This document shows, piece after piece, positions 11,277 to 22,854 of a DNA stretch of 64,000 nucleotides. The notes beneath the pieces are model-generated. The model worked only from the letters and a program-made list of their open reading frames with translations. It was not told where the DNA came from and ran no database searches. The stretch is from Pycnopodia helianthoides (taxonomy: Eukaryota > Echinodermata > Asteroidea > Forcipulatida > Asteriidae), in assembly GCA_032158295.1 (NCBI GenBank), contig CM063256.1:11380953-11444952 (forward strand), in the 5' to 3' direction. A program made the translations under genes and the position numbers. The stretch's first letter is position 1. Each line of letters starts with the position of its first letter.

Positions 11277-11816
11277 ATTCCCACTTCATTTACTGCTTAC
11301 TTATTTATTTTATGTAATATAAATACAATTACTGGTAATAACCTGTTCTTTCAATGATTGATTTGTTTTCCATTCTTAAGTTGTTTTAAAAATCATATTT
11401 TCTCCACTGGCTAACTGTTACCGTTCTTTTTCTCGACAAGTTTTTTGGAGATCGACCTGTTCTTTTCCTAATAACCCCTTCTCTCCACAGACTTGTTGTT
11501 CTATAATTACCTCCCTTTCACATTGCTGTATATACTTTGGTCCTGTTCCCTATTGTTAATTGCATTTTACCCAATGCCTCGTGCCCCTTAATCTTGTCCT
11601 TTCATGTCTCCCGCCTGGTCCAGTAATCCTCCCTTTCACTGACCATCCTTTTGTCCCCACCACATAACTCTCATTGGCTCTTGACCGCCCCATTGTTTGT
11701 AAACTAATAACACTGATTGGCTATAATTTTCCCTCCTTTTTCTGGATACCATCCCATTGTTCTTTGCCTCTCTTTTTTGCTATAAATGGATATGTTTTTC
11801 GTTTGTGCTTGTTTTT

Positions 11817-11856
11817 GCCTCTGACGAAGGTCCGGTTTGGATCGAAAGCTAAGGCC
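11817..11856 (+). ncRNA. Hammerhead-ribozyme-like core in the retroelement 3' end
   Basis: CTGACGA (11821-11827) is followed by one unpaired A and stem II GGTCC/GGATC (11829-11833 with 11839-11843, one G-T pair, loop GGTTT). Then come GAAA (11844-11847) and GC-TA. GCCT (11817-11820... upstream side) can pair with AGGC (11852-11855) as stem I. Hammerhead motifs with almost no stem III are known in Penelope-like elements. The extra base next to stem II and the lack of a proper stem III make activity uncertain. Confidence 0.45.
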
Positions 11857-11868
11857 ATCTACCCTACA

Positions 11869-11916
<48 letters not shown>

Positions 11917-11927
11917 CATATATATAC

Positions 11928-12125
11928 TAATTTAATTTCTTTATTTTTAAATTGTCCAGACAATAAATTGTATTTACATGTGGGAGTGTGAATATGACAC
12001 GTATTCTTTTAAAACAAACATTATATATGTATATATAATGTTTGTTTTAAAAGAATACATGTCATATTCACACTCCCACATGTAAATACAATTGATTGTC
12101 TGGACAATTAAAATAAAGAATTAAT
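11928..12125. repeat. Near-perfect palindrome, arms of about 97 bp
   Basis: The left arm contains GTGGGAGTGTGAATATGACA and the right arm its reverse complement. The centre is TATATATGTATATATA at about 12022-12036. The right arm is the regular duplicated-unit sequence (compare 24540-24600 inverted); the left arm is an extra inverted copy beside the (TA)n tract. Confidence 0.88.
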
Positions 12126-13313
12126 TAGTTATACTTGATGGGTAGATCTACATAATGTATGACTTTTTAGTTTGCAAGAAGTCCGCATGAGGTAGAATTG
12201 TGTGAAATTATAAAAGGGAACAATTTGGGGCCAGTTTCATGAAGGTCATTAATGACTTTTTACAATCAATATGGAAAATAAGGTAAGCGTTAGGAAGGTA
12301 CATAAACGTATATCCGTGTTAAAAAAAAGGAAAGTTATTTTGAAATGTCGACATCAATCTCTTTCCCTGTGATGTCGAATTTTCACAATAACATTTGCCC
12401 ATCATTTGTTTTTATTGTCAAGCTGGAATGCGCGGGTCTTATAATTGCTTTTGTTGTTTTTATGATCACGTTGCTCAGCCATAGGTTCACCATTGCTATT
12501 TTGCTGCAGGAAAATAGGCCACCGTTTTTGTAGCACTTGGGGAAAGGGGGTGGGGGTGATCATGTAGCAGTTGGTGTAACTATAGACATTTTCATTTCGG
12601 AGGGGTTGGAAGCGCGGACAGATTGGCGGGGGGGGGGTCTATGTGTCACAACCATTCACAGTACATTTTCAGATCCCATTTGGGGGCAAGAGGTGGGGGA
12701 GGGGCAAGGGTTCCGAGTGGGGAGGTGGGCTCTCACCTCCTGTGCCCGCTACTCCACTGTAGGTCTAATTGTGTCTCCTAATATGGAAATCCGAGGCTCA
12801 ATATGAGCGTTTCCTTCTCTTGTTTTGTATTTTTTTTATTTTTATAAATGACTGACACCACTAGGATGTAGGGCCTATAAATAGAACTGTGCAAAGAAAT
12901 GTGCAAAATTATATTATTAAATGGATATATACTATGATTGCCTTTTAATGACCTTATAAGTAATAAACAGGGGACTATACGAGCTTATATTGTTTTAAGC
13001 TGCAAAAAACATCTCTGTAACTAAGGTAAAGTCAAGCATTTTGGTTTGATAGTAAGCAAAATGGTTTCCAACACGGATTTCGGCGGGACTAATAAGGCTG
13101 TGTAGAGGGACAATAAATGTCAATGTCTATTTTCATGATTTCGGAGTTCACTGTCGGTCGACAAGAAGCATAACATGACAGTCGCTGCAACGAGGAACAG
13201 CACAATCAATTCGAAATCATTTGCTTTGAGACCTAATGAAATACTGATTCCAGACAATCTGCAAAAGCTGTGAAAACGTACTCTATTTCAAGAAATCCTT
13301 CAGCTGCAGCAAA

Positions 13314-13937
13314 ATGGCACTTCAATCGTCCTCGTGCTGCCAGATGGTCGTCAGGTGTTCGTTTCTGGGGTTGCAGTCCCTCGTAACTCTGAGCGGGTTT
13401 GTCGTGTTCATTCTAGCCGTATCGTCACCGGCAATGGCCAACCCGCTGCCCGCTCCATCCGAAGAAGACCACACAGCTCAAAGCGGTGTACAGGTATTGG
13501 CATCCAACTGTTCACACCCAAACAAGTCTGCCTTTTGGATACTTCCAAACGAAGACTTCCAACAACGGCAAACAATTATCCCTGATGTAGCAACTTCGAC
13601 AACCTGTCCGACCGAGCATGAGGTACAGGAAGATTGGAGCACCAGTAGGGCAGCAACCTGCCCGTGGACCTACGTTGATGACCACGATGCCGACCGGTAC
13701 CCAAGCATCATCCAAAAGGCTGTGTGTCGCTGCCAGGGCTGTCTAGATCCCTACACTGGCGAAGAATCACCTGACTTAGAATGCAGAGAGGTCGTGTACG
13801 ATATGGCAGTGTTGAAGAAAAATGGCTGTGTAGAAGGCGTCTTGAAGTATGATTTGGAGTGGTATATGGTACCAGTAGCGTGCACCTGTATGCGAAAGGT
13901 TAGCTCTGCCAACCTACCCCCAGGCATCGATGGTTGA
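13314..13937 (+). CDS. IL17-like: Secreted interleukin-17-like cytokine, copy C (short-linker type)
   Basis: 207 residues in a single frame, start ATG at 13314. Signal peptide 1-42 (ends SSPAMA). The linker lacks about 18 residues compared with copies A and G; it carries two possible N-glycosylation sites (N-C-S at 65, N-K-S at 70) and loses the N-E-T site. The cytokine domain keeps the IL-17 signature (CPWTY, CRCQGC, M.VL, CTC). Two residues after REV (VYD instead of KYN) are unique to this copy. It is the only intact copy of the short-linker group on the plus strand. Its 5' part is most like D (VQVLASNC, FWILP), while its 3' part and flank are most like E (WYMVPV), which suggests recombination. 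The TATA-like position reads GCATAACATG, a weak box. Confidence 0.93.
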   Translation: MALQSSSCCQMVVRCSFLGLQSLVTLSGFVVFILAVSSPAMANPLPAPSEEDHTAQSGVQVLASNCSHPNKSAFWILPNEDFQQRQTIIPDVATSTTCPTEHEVQEDWSTSRAATCPWTYVDDHDADRYPSIIQKAVCRCQGCLDPYTGEESPDLECREVVYDMAVLKKNGCVEGVLKYDLEWYMVPVACTCMRKVSSANLPPGIDG

Positions 13938-14183
13938 ACAGTTACATTTAAGAATTTGTCATAACTCTTAATTAGTTGTTAACCTTATTTATGAAGTTGT
14001 TTAGCTAACTCAATTACAGTTTTATTTATGTAAAGGTAAATTTCCATATCTTATTCATGGTAATTTAAATATTGTTGTTTAAATTTAAATATTGTTGAAA
14101 AGTCAACCTATGGATTTGTTTCTCTAGTAACAATTTATTCATTTGAGTATCAAATTCACATTCATTCAAATCCAGTTGTTGTC

Positions 14184-14189
14184 AATAAA
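14184..14189 (+). promoter_or_regulatory. Poly(A) signal of copy C
   Basis: AATAAA about 250 bases after the stop codon. The same signal in the same context occurs on the minus strand at 18449-18444 (D), 22251-22246 (E) and 26500-26495 (F). Confidence 0.5.
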
Positions 14190-14472
14190 TACACAAGACA
14201 AACAACCTGAAAAAAATTTCATCAAGTTAAGCTGGTCGCGGAATTAAATTACCGTCAATAATGTGTTATGTATACGTCCGTATTTCTGATTCGGGGAAAT
14301 AAAATAAAAAACTGAGTTTGGGAAAATTAATTTCTCACTATTAAGTTTATAAAAAGTTCCATTTCACTACAAAAATTGTGGGTTATTTAAGAATAACTAA
14401 CAAGAGAACTACTTTATTTTGCTCATTACTGCTTTAATGGTAGATTTATAAACATTTCTCGAGTCAGTGTAT

Positions 14473-14775
14473 ATATATTCGGTTTGCGGTAACACCATGT
14501 GTAAAAATATCTACTTCGATGTGTAGATTTTGTTCTTTAGAGAACTTGTCTTGCTATTTATTCTACTACCGCGAGTAGATTTTCAGAATTAGGGAGACTT
14601 CTCAGTTCTGAAAAGAACTGTCCTGCTTATTAACTACTACCTGGGCGGGAGGTAGGAAACGGCCTGGATTACTACTTTGGCTTTGTGGATCGGGGGGACT
14701 TCTCGTAATTAACTGCACTGCCGCGGAGTGAGTTCTTGTTGGTCTCAACGTTTCGACTAGCTTGCTCTAGTCATC
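14473..14775 (-). mobile_element. Hammerhead-like small element in the 3' flank of copy C
   Basis: 303 bp between direct repeats GTCAGTGTAT (14463-14472 and 14776-14785). The end at 14473 begins near GGTTTGCGGTAACACC. Inside is the hairpin CAGTTC-TGAAAA-GAACTG (14603-14620). On the minus strand the other end reads GATGACTAG...CTAGTCGAAACGTT, a 6-bp stem II followed by GAAAC. The CTGAC that would complete a hammerhead core belongs to the flanking repeat. The homologous flanks of D, F and A lack the insert. Confidence 0.75.
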
Positions 14776-16137
14776 GTCAGTGTATGTTTTACGCTTTGAA
14801 GTATTTCCATGTTATGTATCTCTTGCGTAGTCTTTTATATATTTATTTTTTTGGGAGACAATTGAAGATGATTATAGTAATTATATGATGTTGAGATGTT
14901 TACGATGGAAAGAGTTTGTTCTTGTAAAACTCAAATCTTATTTAGTATACGTGTTTCATACATAGTTTCTGATTATTGGCCCATACATCATAATGGCACC
15001 GGCTATCTGAAACAATAGACTAGTGCGTTTGCGGTGAAACTGAGTTAAGTCCTTTTTAAAATAAAATATTGATGAGTTTGTTTATTCGAAAACAAAACAT
15101 AATAGGCCTATGTTAATATGTAAATCCTGTAGTACAAAATAAACTGTTACACAGAAGAACTGCACAATGATTTGGCCGTCTTGTTCGATCCTTTGATGTG
15201 AGACATGGTTTTTTTTTTCAATTAATACAGTAAAATAGCAATGGTGAACCTATGGCTGAACAAAGTGATAAAAAAACAACAAAAGCAATTATAAGACTCG
15301 CGCATTCCAACGTGACGATAAAAGAAAATGATGGGCAAATGTTATTTTGAAAATTCGACATCACGGGGGGGGGGGCGGGGAGATTGTATCGACTTTTCAA
15401 AAACAACTTTCTCTTTTTTTTAACGGATATACGTTTGTGTACCTTCCTAACGCCTCCTTCAATTTCCATATTGATTGTAAAAAGTCATTACTGATTGTCA
15501 TTAAACTGGCCCCAAATCGTACCCTTTTATAATCTCTCACAATTCTACCTCATATGGACGTCTTTCACACAAACAGTATAAATAATCAATTCTTTATTTT
15601 AAATTTCCAGACAATAGAATGTAAGTACATATGGATGCGTGAATATGACACGTATTATTTCAAAATAAACATTAGATAGATCAAAAAATAAATAAATTGT
15701 TTCGCCGCTTTCAGTGACGCAACATTGTTTCTTAATTATTAAAAAAAAGAACAAAGTAAGATTATATCGGTATAATGGTTATTAATATGGAAATATTTCA
15801 TCGATAAATAAATAAATAAATGTCCAAACCTTATAATAAAGCGCCAACAATTGTTAAATTCGTGAGTGAATATTAACTGAACGTCACGAAAGAAAAAAGA
15901 AGAAGGAAAAAAACCTAACTGCGCCATACTAGGGCTCGGTGTAAATTCATCAACATCAATAGGCAATAAAGAACCGACGTACATGGGTGTAACGCCCTCA
16001 TGCGGCCAGTGTTTAAACCATTCGCACCTAAAAATCATAACGGGGAAAGTTGTGACCCGTAGCTTTGCGAGAAAATAAATACGTACAAAATTCATTGAAC
16101 TTCCGTTGACAGGAAGCATGAAACAAGAGACGAAAAA

Positions 16138-16376
16138 TATATCTCTCTTTTATTAATATAAATATCTCCATTAAAAATAGAGTGAGAGATATCTCTATTT
16201 AGAGGCAATAAAGGTATTTCAATTATTAATAGAAACATCTCTCATTGAAAAGATGCCTGTCTTTTAAAATAGAGATATCTCTATTAAAGTAAAGAATGTC
16301 TCTTTAAATTAATTTGAATTCAATATTTCATTTTCACTTTGTACGCCCATTATTAAAGATATCTCTATTTTGGATC
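16138..16376. repeat. AGAGATATCTCT palindrome cluster, second copy
   Basis: Several copies of the self-complementary motif, as at 8351-8575. It spans the junction between the inverted arm (to 16178) and the direct-repeat block of copy D. Confidence 0.7.
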
Positions 16377-17650
16377 AAATGTCAAGTATGTACGCCATAG
16401 TCGGGGTAGGTGTTTGAACGTACCCTTTTTTGCACACAATTCCAGCATATTCTTTTACGACGTCGTATCCGCAATTACTGGTTGGCAGAGAGTACATACA
16501 CATACTAAAGTGGAACCTTTCTCAAAACTATTCCAGGGTAAGCTACGGGAAAGTTTATCCACAAGGGATGAAACATTGATGATAAGTTGGGGATGGATTT
16601 TTTTCCCCCCAGAATTATAAAACAAAACAAAAAGCTCATTTAATCCGCAAGTACGTTGACAGACTTCCCCATGGAGTAGTCGTGTGTTTGGCCAACCGAT
16701 TAGGTCCCAAAGATAAATTCTAAAGACTGTGGTGCTCTACATGGATTTTGTGTACTACGTCTATGGGAGGATGTTAACTACAGGGACAAAGAAAAGAATA
16801 AAAGATGTATGCACAGAGTTGTAAAAGATATAATGCGTGTGCTACCAGAAACAAAAGCACACCCATTAATCTCTTATAGGTTCAAACAAAAACAGTTATA
16901 TTTGTGACCCTCAAGGCCGCCCATAGAAAGTGATGGACAAAATGCTTGTGTATAAAGGAAATGTATATAAACTCACGCTGGAAGTATGGCGTGGCGAGAT
17001 GGTACACCCATGGAAACGAGGTTGCAAAGACATTCATTATTGTGCCACGATTATGTCAAGCTCACTGTATGCAATGACATCACTAATGTTGATCTTCTCA
17101 TTATTTACATCAAGGGGCATAATGTTTACCATTTCCACTTCGATTTGGGCTTAATAATTTAAATTGGGAAAAATCATAAAACAAGACGAAGAAAAATCAC
17201 ACAAAGGAACAAACAAGACCAGTGTGCAGTTCTATCTTTCGTGTAACGTTTTATTTTATAATCCATAAGATTTACATATTTAATGGCGATACACATGTAA
17301 CTTTTTGCTTTTACAAGCATTCTGTTATGGCTTAGCTCACTGAAGCATAAACAAATAAAGGCTGCTCAGGCCATTCTGTACAAACAAAGTGTTTCCTTGT
17401 CGTATGTGGTAATAAATATCCCTTATGAAGAGATGTTCATTAATTTCATGTGCAACTGTTTTGCTTTCCTATAAATAAACTCATTAATATATTATAAATA
17501 AAGGTTTAATTCGGCTTTACTAATTATACTTTAGTCTATTACAAATAGCTAGCGCCACAAAGATGAAGGGCCAATAAATAGAAACTGTGTATACAAAATG
17601 TATACTAAACAGGATATTTATTCTACAAAAAAAACCTTTTCCACTGGAAC

Positions 17651-18041
17651 TTAAAGGAACATTACAGAATTGGTAAGAAAAAACTTGTAAAATATACTTT
17701 TGATCACAGATTTACATAAAACTTACACAGTCTAATGATGATGATGGTGGAAAACATCCCTTGAAACATTTCTGTCTGAAATGTCATATTTGATGGGAAA
17801 TGAATAAACTAATTTTCCGATTGGAGTTTATCGCTCAGTGAGCGTTTTATTCATTTGTTGAATCTATATGATTTCATACAAATGTGTAATCGGTTTTTCA
17901 CTATTTTCTCGTGACCCAGATGACCGATCGATCTCAAACTTCTACAGGTTTGTCAGTTTATGTATATGGTGGATTACATAAAGTGCTTACACTGCCAGCA
18001 ACTGTTTTGTTAGCAAAACAAATTCTGTAATGTTCCTTTAA
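17651..18041. mobile_element. TTAA-flanked MITE, family 1, with a natural empty site
   Basis: A 383-bp insert between TTAA at 17651 and TTAA at 18038. The paralogous block of copy F has a single TTAA at 26085-26088 with the same flanks (GGAAC before, CGTAG after). This fixes the element ends as AGGAACATTACAG... and its inverse, and proves a TTAA target duplication. Confidence 0.93.
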
Positions 18042-19041
18042 CGTAGTAAAAATACTATAATCATATTAAAATGTCTTGATAAATTAATAAAATAATTCGG
18101 AAGAAATACAACAATTATATAAATTATATAAAGTACTTCAAAGTGTAAAACACATACAATGACTCGAGAAAGGAATGCATTTTCACCACAAAATGTATAT
18201 AAATCTACATTAAAGCAGTAATGAGCAAAATAAAGTAGTTATCGTGTTTGTTATTTTTTAAATAACCCATTATTTTTGTAGTGAAATGGTACTTTCAGTG
18301 TGAGAAATGTTTCCCCAACTCAGTTTTTTTTTCGGTTCCCTGAATCGGAAGTACGCACGTATACATAAAACATTATTGACGGTAATTTTATTCCGCGACC
18401 AGCTTAACTTGATGAAATTTTCTCAGGTTGTTTGTCTTGTGTATTTATTGACAAAAACGGGATTTGAATGAATGTGAATTTGATACTCAAATGAAAAAAT
18501 TGTTACTGGAGAACCAAATCCATAGGATTGACTTTTCAGTGATACACCGTATCTTACTTAAAATTGGTTTGAAAGCTTTACCCCTTCGGGAAATTGTTAA
18601 CTCCTGCACGCATCGCCGTCATAAGTGTAAGAAAAAACTTAATCTTTACTAAGCTTAAACATTTATATTACTATTAATAAATACAGTAAAACGTTTAAAG
18701 TTACCTTTACATGAATAGAACTGTAATTGAACTAGTTGAACAACTTTCGTTTGGACAAACAAATGTAACAACTATAGATAAACTATATTTATATTTCTAT
18801 GGATAAATACAACAAGACATATAAGTTTATATTTTCATAAATAGAACGGTATTTAAATTAGTTTAACAACTTTCGTTTGTACAAATCCTTTTTCTAGAAA
18901 CTATACTTAAACAACAATATTTAAATTACCGTGAACAAATTACCTTTACATAAATAGAACTGTAATTTAATTAACTTAACAACTTTACAAACAAGGTTAA
19001 CAACTAATAATGAGTTATGACAAATTCTTAAATGTAACTGT

Positions 19042-19635
19042 TCAACCATCGATGCCTCGGGGTCGGTTGGCAGAGCTAACCTTTCGCATACAGGTGCACG
19101 CTACTGGTACCGTATACCACTCCAAATCATACTTCAAGACGCCTTCTACACAGCCATTTTTCTTCAACACTGCCATATTGTATTTCACCTCTCTGCATTC
19201 TAAGTCAGGTGATTCTTCGCCAGTGTAGGGATCTAGACAGCCCTGGCAGCGACACACAGCCTTTTGGATGATGCTTGGGTACCGGTCGGCATCGTGGTCA
19301 TCAACGTAGGTCCACGGGCAGGTTGCTGCCCTACTGGTGCTCCAATCTTCCTGTACCTCATGCTCGGTCGGACAGGTTGTCGAAGTTGCTACATCAGGGA
19401 TAATTGTTTGCCGTTGTTGGAAGTCTTCGTTTGGAAGTATCCAAAAGGCAGACTTGTTTGGGTGTGAACAGTTGGATGCCAATACCTGTACACCGCTTTG
19501 AGCTGTGTGGTCTTCTTCGGATGGAGCGGGCATCGGGTTGGCCAGTGCCGGTGACGATACGGCTAGAATGAATACGACAAACCCGCTCAGAGTTACGAGG
19601 GATTGCAACCCTAGAAACGAACACCTGACGACCAT
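19042..19635 (-). CDS. IL17-like: Secreted interleukin-17-like cytokine, copy D (shifted start)
   Basis: 197 residues from the ATG at 19635. In all other intact copies translation starts ten codons earlier (MALQSSSCCQ then MVVRC). Here one base is missing in the second codon of that upstream ATG (ATGGACTTC instead of ATGGCACTTC), which throws the upstream ATG out of frame. The internal Met still gives a complete signal peptide (ends SSPALA) and an unbroken cytokine domain with CPWTY, CRCQGC and CTC. Short-linker type. The out-of-frame ATG now heads a 109-residue overlapping frame that would compete for initiation, so output may be reduced. A TATA-like CATAAAAT is conserved upstream. Called a probable gene; a new pseudogene is the alternative. 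Confidence 0.82.
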   Translation of the reverse strand: MVVRCSFLGLQSLVTLSGFVVFILAVSSPALANPMPAPSEEDHTAQSGVQVLASNCSHPNKSAFWILPNEDFQQRQTIIPDVATSTTCPTEHEVQEDWSTSRAATCPWTYVDDHDADRYPSIIQKAVCRCQGCLDPYTGEESPDLECREVKYNMAVLKKNGCVEGVLKYDLEWYTVPVACTCMRKVSSANRPRGIDG

Positions 19636-21661
19636 CTGGCAGCACGAGGACGATTGAAGTCCATTTTGCTGCAGCTGTAGGATTTCTTGAAATAGAGTAT
19701 GTTTTCACAGCTTTTCCTCTCACTTAACGCTGTTCTTGCAGATTGTCTGGAATCAGTATTTCATTAGTGTGGTCTGAAAGCAAACGAATTCGAATTGATT
19801 GTGCTGTTTGTCGTTGCAGTGACTGTGATTTTATGCTTTTTGTCGACCGACAGTGAACTCCGAAATCATGAAAATAGACGATGACATGTTATTGTCTCTC
19901 TACACAGCCCTATTACACCCTCGCCGAAATCCGTGTTGGAAAGCCGTTTGCTTACTAACCAAAATGCTTGAATTTACCTTAGTTATTAATAAAATGTTTA
20001 GACAGTTAAAAACAATATAAGTTTGTAAAGTTTCCTGTTCATTTTTTATAGGGTCATTGAGAAGCCAATAATCAAATATATATCTTTTTTTTTTTTTTTT
20101 TTTTTACAAAAAGCCTGTTTATACATTTTTTTACGCCCAGTTTCTGTTTTTAGGCCCTACATCCTAGTAGTGTCAGGTAGCCTATATGATATTCACATAC
20201 ATAACATAAAACAGAAAGAAGGAAACGCTAACATTTATTGGGCCTCGGAAATCCATATAATTATTTTTAATGGAGATATTTATATTAATAAAAGAGAGAT
20301 ATATTTTTCGTCTCTTGTTTCATGCTTCCTGTCAACGGAAGTTCAATGAATTTTGTACGTATTTATTTTCTCGCAAAGCTACGGGGTCACAACTTTCCCC
20401 GTTATGATTTTTAGGTGCGAATGGTTTAAACACTGGCCGCATGAGGGCGTTACACCCATGTACGTCGGTTCTTTATTGCCTATTGATGTTGATGAATTTA
20501 CACCGAGCCCTAGTATGGCGCAGTTAGGTTTTTTTCCTTCTTCGTTTTTTCTTTCGTGACGTTGAGTTAATATTCACTCACGAAATTAACAATTGTTGAC
20601 GCTTTATTATTAGGTTTGGACATTTATTTATCAATGAAATTTGTCCATGACCGATTACCATTATACCGATATAATCTTACTTTGTTCTTTCAAATAATTA
20701 AGAAACAATGTTGCGTCACTGAAAGCAGCGAAACAATTTATTTATTTTTTGATCTATCTAATGTTTATTTTGAAATAATACGTGTCATATTCACGCGCCC
20801 ATATGTAATTACATTCTAATGTCTGGAAATTTAAAATAAAGAATTAATTATTTATATTGTTTGTGTGAAAGACGTCCGCATGAGGTAGAATTGTGTGAAA
20901 TTATAAAAGGGTACGATTTGGGGCCAGTTTAATGACAATCAGTAATGACTTTTTACAATCATATATGGAAATAAGGTAGGGGTTAGGAAGGTACACAAAC
21001 GTATATCCGTGTTTAAAAAAAGGGAAAGTTGTTTTTGAAAAGTCGATACAATCTCCCCCCCCCCCCGCCCCTGTGATGTCGAATTTTCAAAATAACATTT
21101 GCCCTATCATTTTCTTTTATTGTCACGTTGGAATGCGCGAGTCTTATAATTGCTTTTTTTTTTTTTTTATCACTTTGTTCAGCCATAGGTTCACCATTGC
21201 TATTTTACTGTATTAATTGAAAAAAAAAACATGTCTCACATCAAAGGATCGAACAAGACGGCCAAATCATTGTGCAGTTCTTCTGTGTAACAGTTTATTT
21301 TGTACTACAGGATTTACATATTAACATAGGCCTATTATGTTTTGTTTTCGAATAAACAAACTCATCAATATTTTATTTTAAAAAGGGCTTAATTCAGTTT
21401 CACCGCAAACGCACTAGTCTATTGTTTCAGATAGCCGGTGCCATTATGATGTATGGGCCAATAATCAGAAACTATGTATGAAACACGTATACTAAATAAG
21501 ATTTGAGTTTTACAAGAACAAACTCTTTCCATCGTAAACATCTCAACATCATATAATTACTATAATCATCTTCAATTGTCTCCCAAAAAAATTAATATAT
21601 AAAAGACTACGCAAGAGATACATAACATGGAAATACTTCAAAGTGTAAAACATACACTGAC

Positions 21662-21964
21662 GATGACTAGAGCAAGCTAGTCGAAACGTTGAGACCAAAA
21701 AGAACTCACTCCGCGGCAGTGCAGTTTATTACGAGAAGTCCCCCCGATCCACAAAGCTAAAGTAGTAGTCCAGGCCGATTTCCTATCTCCCGCCCAGGTA
21801 GTAGTTAATAAGCAGGACAGTTCTTTTCAGAACTGAGAAGTCTCCCGAATTCTGAAAATCTACTCCGCGGTAGTAGAATAAATAGCAAGACAAGTTCTCT
21901 AAAGAACGAATCAACAAAGCAAGTAGATATTTTTACAAATGGTGTTACCGCAAACCGAATATAT
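21662..21964 (+). mobile_element. Hammerhead-like small element in the 3' flank of copy E
   Basis: 303 bp between ATACACTGAC (21652-21661) and ATACACTGAC (21965-21974). This is the inverted counterpart of 14473-14775. It starts GATGACTAG-AGCAAG-CTAGTC-GAAACGTT and carries the hairpin at 21828-21845. Confidence 0.75.
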
Positions 21965-22854
21965 ATACACTGACTCGAGAAATGTTTATAAATCTACCAC
22001 TAAAGCAGTACTGAGCAAAATAAAGTAGTTCTCGTGTTAGTTATTCTTAAATAACCCATAATTTTTGTAGTGAAATGGAACTTTTTATAAACTTAATAGT
22101 GAGAAATTAATTTTCCCAAACTCAGTTTTATTTTGATTTCCCCGAATCGGAAATACGGAAGTATACATAACACATTATTGACGGTAATTTAATTCCACGA
22201 CCAGCTTAACTTGATTAAATTTTTTCAGGTTGTTTGTCTTGTGTATTTATTGACAACAACTGGATATCAATGAATGTGAATTTGATACTCAAATGAATAA
22301 ATTGTTACTGGAGAAACAAATCCATAGGATTGACTTTTCAGTGATACACCGTATCTTACTTAATATTGGTTTGAAAGCTTTCCCCCTTGGGGAAATTGTT
22401 AACTTCTGCAACATCGCCGTCATAAGTGTAAGAAAAAAAATCATCTTCACAAAACTATAACATTTATATAACTATTAATAAATACAGTAAAACGTTTAAA
22501 GTTACCTTTACATGAATAGAACTATAATTGAACTAGTTGAACAACTTTCGTTTGGACAAACAAATGTATCAACTATAATTAAACTATAATATTTATATTT
22601 CTATGGATAAATACAACAAGACATATACATTTATATTTTCATAAATAGAACGATATTTAAATTAGTTTAACAACTTTCGTTTGTACAAATAATTTTCTAG
22701 AAACTATACTTAAACAACAATATTTAAATAACCATGAATAAGATATGGAAATTTACCTTTACATAAATAAAACTGTAATTGAGTTAGCTAAACAACTTCA
22801 TAAATAAGGTTAACAACGAATTCGGAGTTATGACAAATTCTTAAATGTAACTGT

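Larger units (their letters stand above)
9125..11870 (+). mobile_element. Penelope-like retroelement (5'-truncated)
   Basis: One long reverse-transcriptase/GIY-YIG frame is followed by a roughly 590-bp non-coding tail. The tail has no poly(A); it ends in a hammerhead-like core and the sequence CATCTACCCTACAAA, directly against (TA)n. The 5' end stops inside the coding frame, typical of incomplete reverse transcription. It splits the duplicated flank between IL-17 copies B and C. A 55-bp exact copy of the 3' end lies at 40353-40407. Confidence 0.92.
12030..16178 (+). repeat. Left arm of a 4-kb inverted duplication (contains IL-17 copy C)
   Basis: It matches 20264-24600 in reverse complement: the block near 12240-12500, the GC-rich block 12630-12790, the promoter and IL-17 gene, the inserted hammerhead-like element at 14473-14775, and the region to 16178. 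Outside copy C no gene is supported; the stretches 12126-13313 and 13938-16178 hold only this duplicated flank. Confidence 0.85.
16352..20263 (-). repeat. Direct-repeat block with IL-17 copy D
   Basis: It matches 24907-28311 in the same orientation from ATGTACGCCATAGTCGGGG (near 16390 and 24945) through the IL-17 gene to the upstream block ending GGAAATCCATATAA. The main difference is a TTAA-flanked MITE present only here (17651-18041). The stretch 16352-19041 has no supported gene. Confidence 0.85.
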
